Origin: Anaerolineae bacterium
Lineage (GTDB): Bacteria > Chloroflexota > Anaerolineae > JAAYZQ01
Reading direction: 5' to 3'
Length of the DNA stretch: 13,570 nt
Assembly: GCA_016929795.1 (NCBI GenBank)
Contig: JAFGIA010000323.1
Span: 1 to 13,570, forward strand
Shown here in pieces: positions 13,391-13,570 of this stretch; the stretch's first letter is position 1, and every line of letters starts with the position of its first letter. The notes beneath the pieces are model-generated. The model was not told the origin of the DNA, did not search any database, and saw only the letters and a list, made by a program, of their open reading frames with translations. A program made the position numbers and the translations under genes.

Positions 13391-13570
13391 TCAGAAAGTG
13401 ACGGCGCCATCATCCGCTTTCAGCGCGGCCAACACTTTGAGGTCCGCCGTGGCACTCGTTAACTCGTTGTGCCGCACACGGTCGAGATAGCTCTGCGCAC
13501 GGGTCACCTCGCTCGACAGCTCATTGACGGTCTCGCGCATAGCGTCGAGCGCCTGGATCTTGTAGTCGGC
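13391..13570 (-). CDS. telA: TelA-like toxic anion resistance protein (C-terminal end only)
   Basis: The minus-strand frame is open from the window edge to TGA at plus 13391-13393, giving 59 residues. It begins ADYKIQALDAMRETVNEL and continues with SSEVTRAQSYLDRVR, a helical segment like the C-terminus of TelA/KlaA proteins (…K-x-x-AL-x-xM-x-x-TV-x-x-L…). TelA proteins are linked to resistance to tellurite and other toxic anions and to cell-envelope stress; the mechanism is unclear. The XpaC-like gene two positions downstream fits the frequent telA-xpaC pairing. Because only the C-terminus is visible, the call rests on a short helical match plus context. Confidence 0.6.
   Translation of the reverse strand, partial: ADYKIQALDAMRETVNELSSEVTRAQSYLDRVRHNELTSATADLKVLAALKADDGAVTF

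Noticed and set aside
1..13570. CRISPR array, tRNA or rRNA genes
   Set aside because: No regularly spaced long repeats, cloverleaf-like segments or rRNA-like stretches were seen by eye; no search tool was available.

Overview
GC-rich (estimated, not counted) bacterial window with tightly packed, overlapping genes. The gene mix (Cache-type sensor kinases, a PBP-like PstS lipoprotein, a solute-binding/VWA lipoprotein beside TelA and an XpaC-like protein, short GC-rich palindromes between genes) suggests a Chloroflexota-like, possibly Anaerolineae/Caldilineae-type genome. That placement is inferred from gene content; no marker gene is present.

Region 1 (1-6667, plus strand) is a phosphate-themed block. 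It opens with the last 28 codons of phoU. A gene-free stretch follows, with three hairpins and then a four-copy, 11-bp-period Pho box (329-369). Next come five closely spaced genes in one direction: a 47-aa zinc ribbon, a PhoR-like histidine kinase (HK1), SurE nucleotidase, a second histidine kinase (HK2) and a PstS-type phosphate-binding lipoprotein. Three of the four junctions overlap or are coupled (GTGA, ATGCCTGA, a 28-bp overlap). HK1 and HK2 share a homologous extracytoplasmic sensor, but their cytoplasmic halves differ: HK2 has an added GAF domain and a different kinase core. The likely logic is one Pho-controlled transcript carrying scavenging (SurE), phosphate capture (PstS) and two kinases that read the same signal.

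Region 2 (6680-8544) holds a minus-strand gene for a putative HEXXH (gluzincin-like) zinc metallopeptidase. Upstream of it lies a 394-bp non-autonomous transposon-like element (8070-8463) with perfect 20-bp terminal inverted repeats and a 9-bp target duplication.

Region 3 (8545-10999, minus strand) is a five-gene operon: a flavoprotein with a compact Cys cluster, a 32-aa single-helix ORF, two small multi-helix membrane proteins and a YdjM-like membrane protein. Two junctions are ATGA overlaps, and a perfect 12-bp hairpin precedes the last gene.

Region 4 (11103-13570, minus strand) runs from the C-terminus of a TelA-like protein, through a 15-bp-stem hairpin, to a solute-binding/VWA fusion lipoprotein and an XpaC-like membrane protein. 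It looks like a TelA/XpaC cell-envelope stress module with an added surface-exposed binding component.
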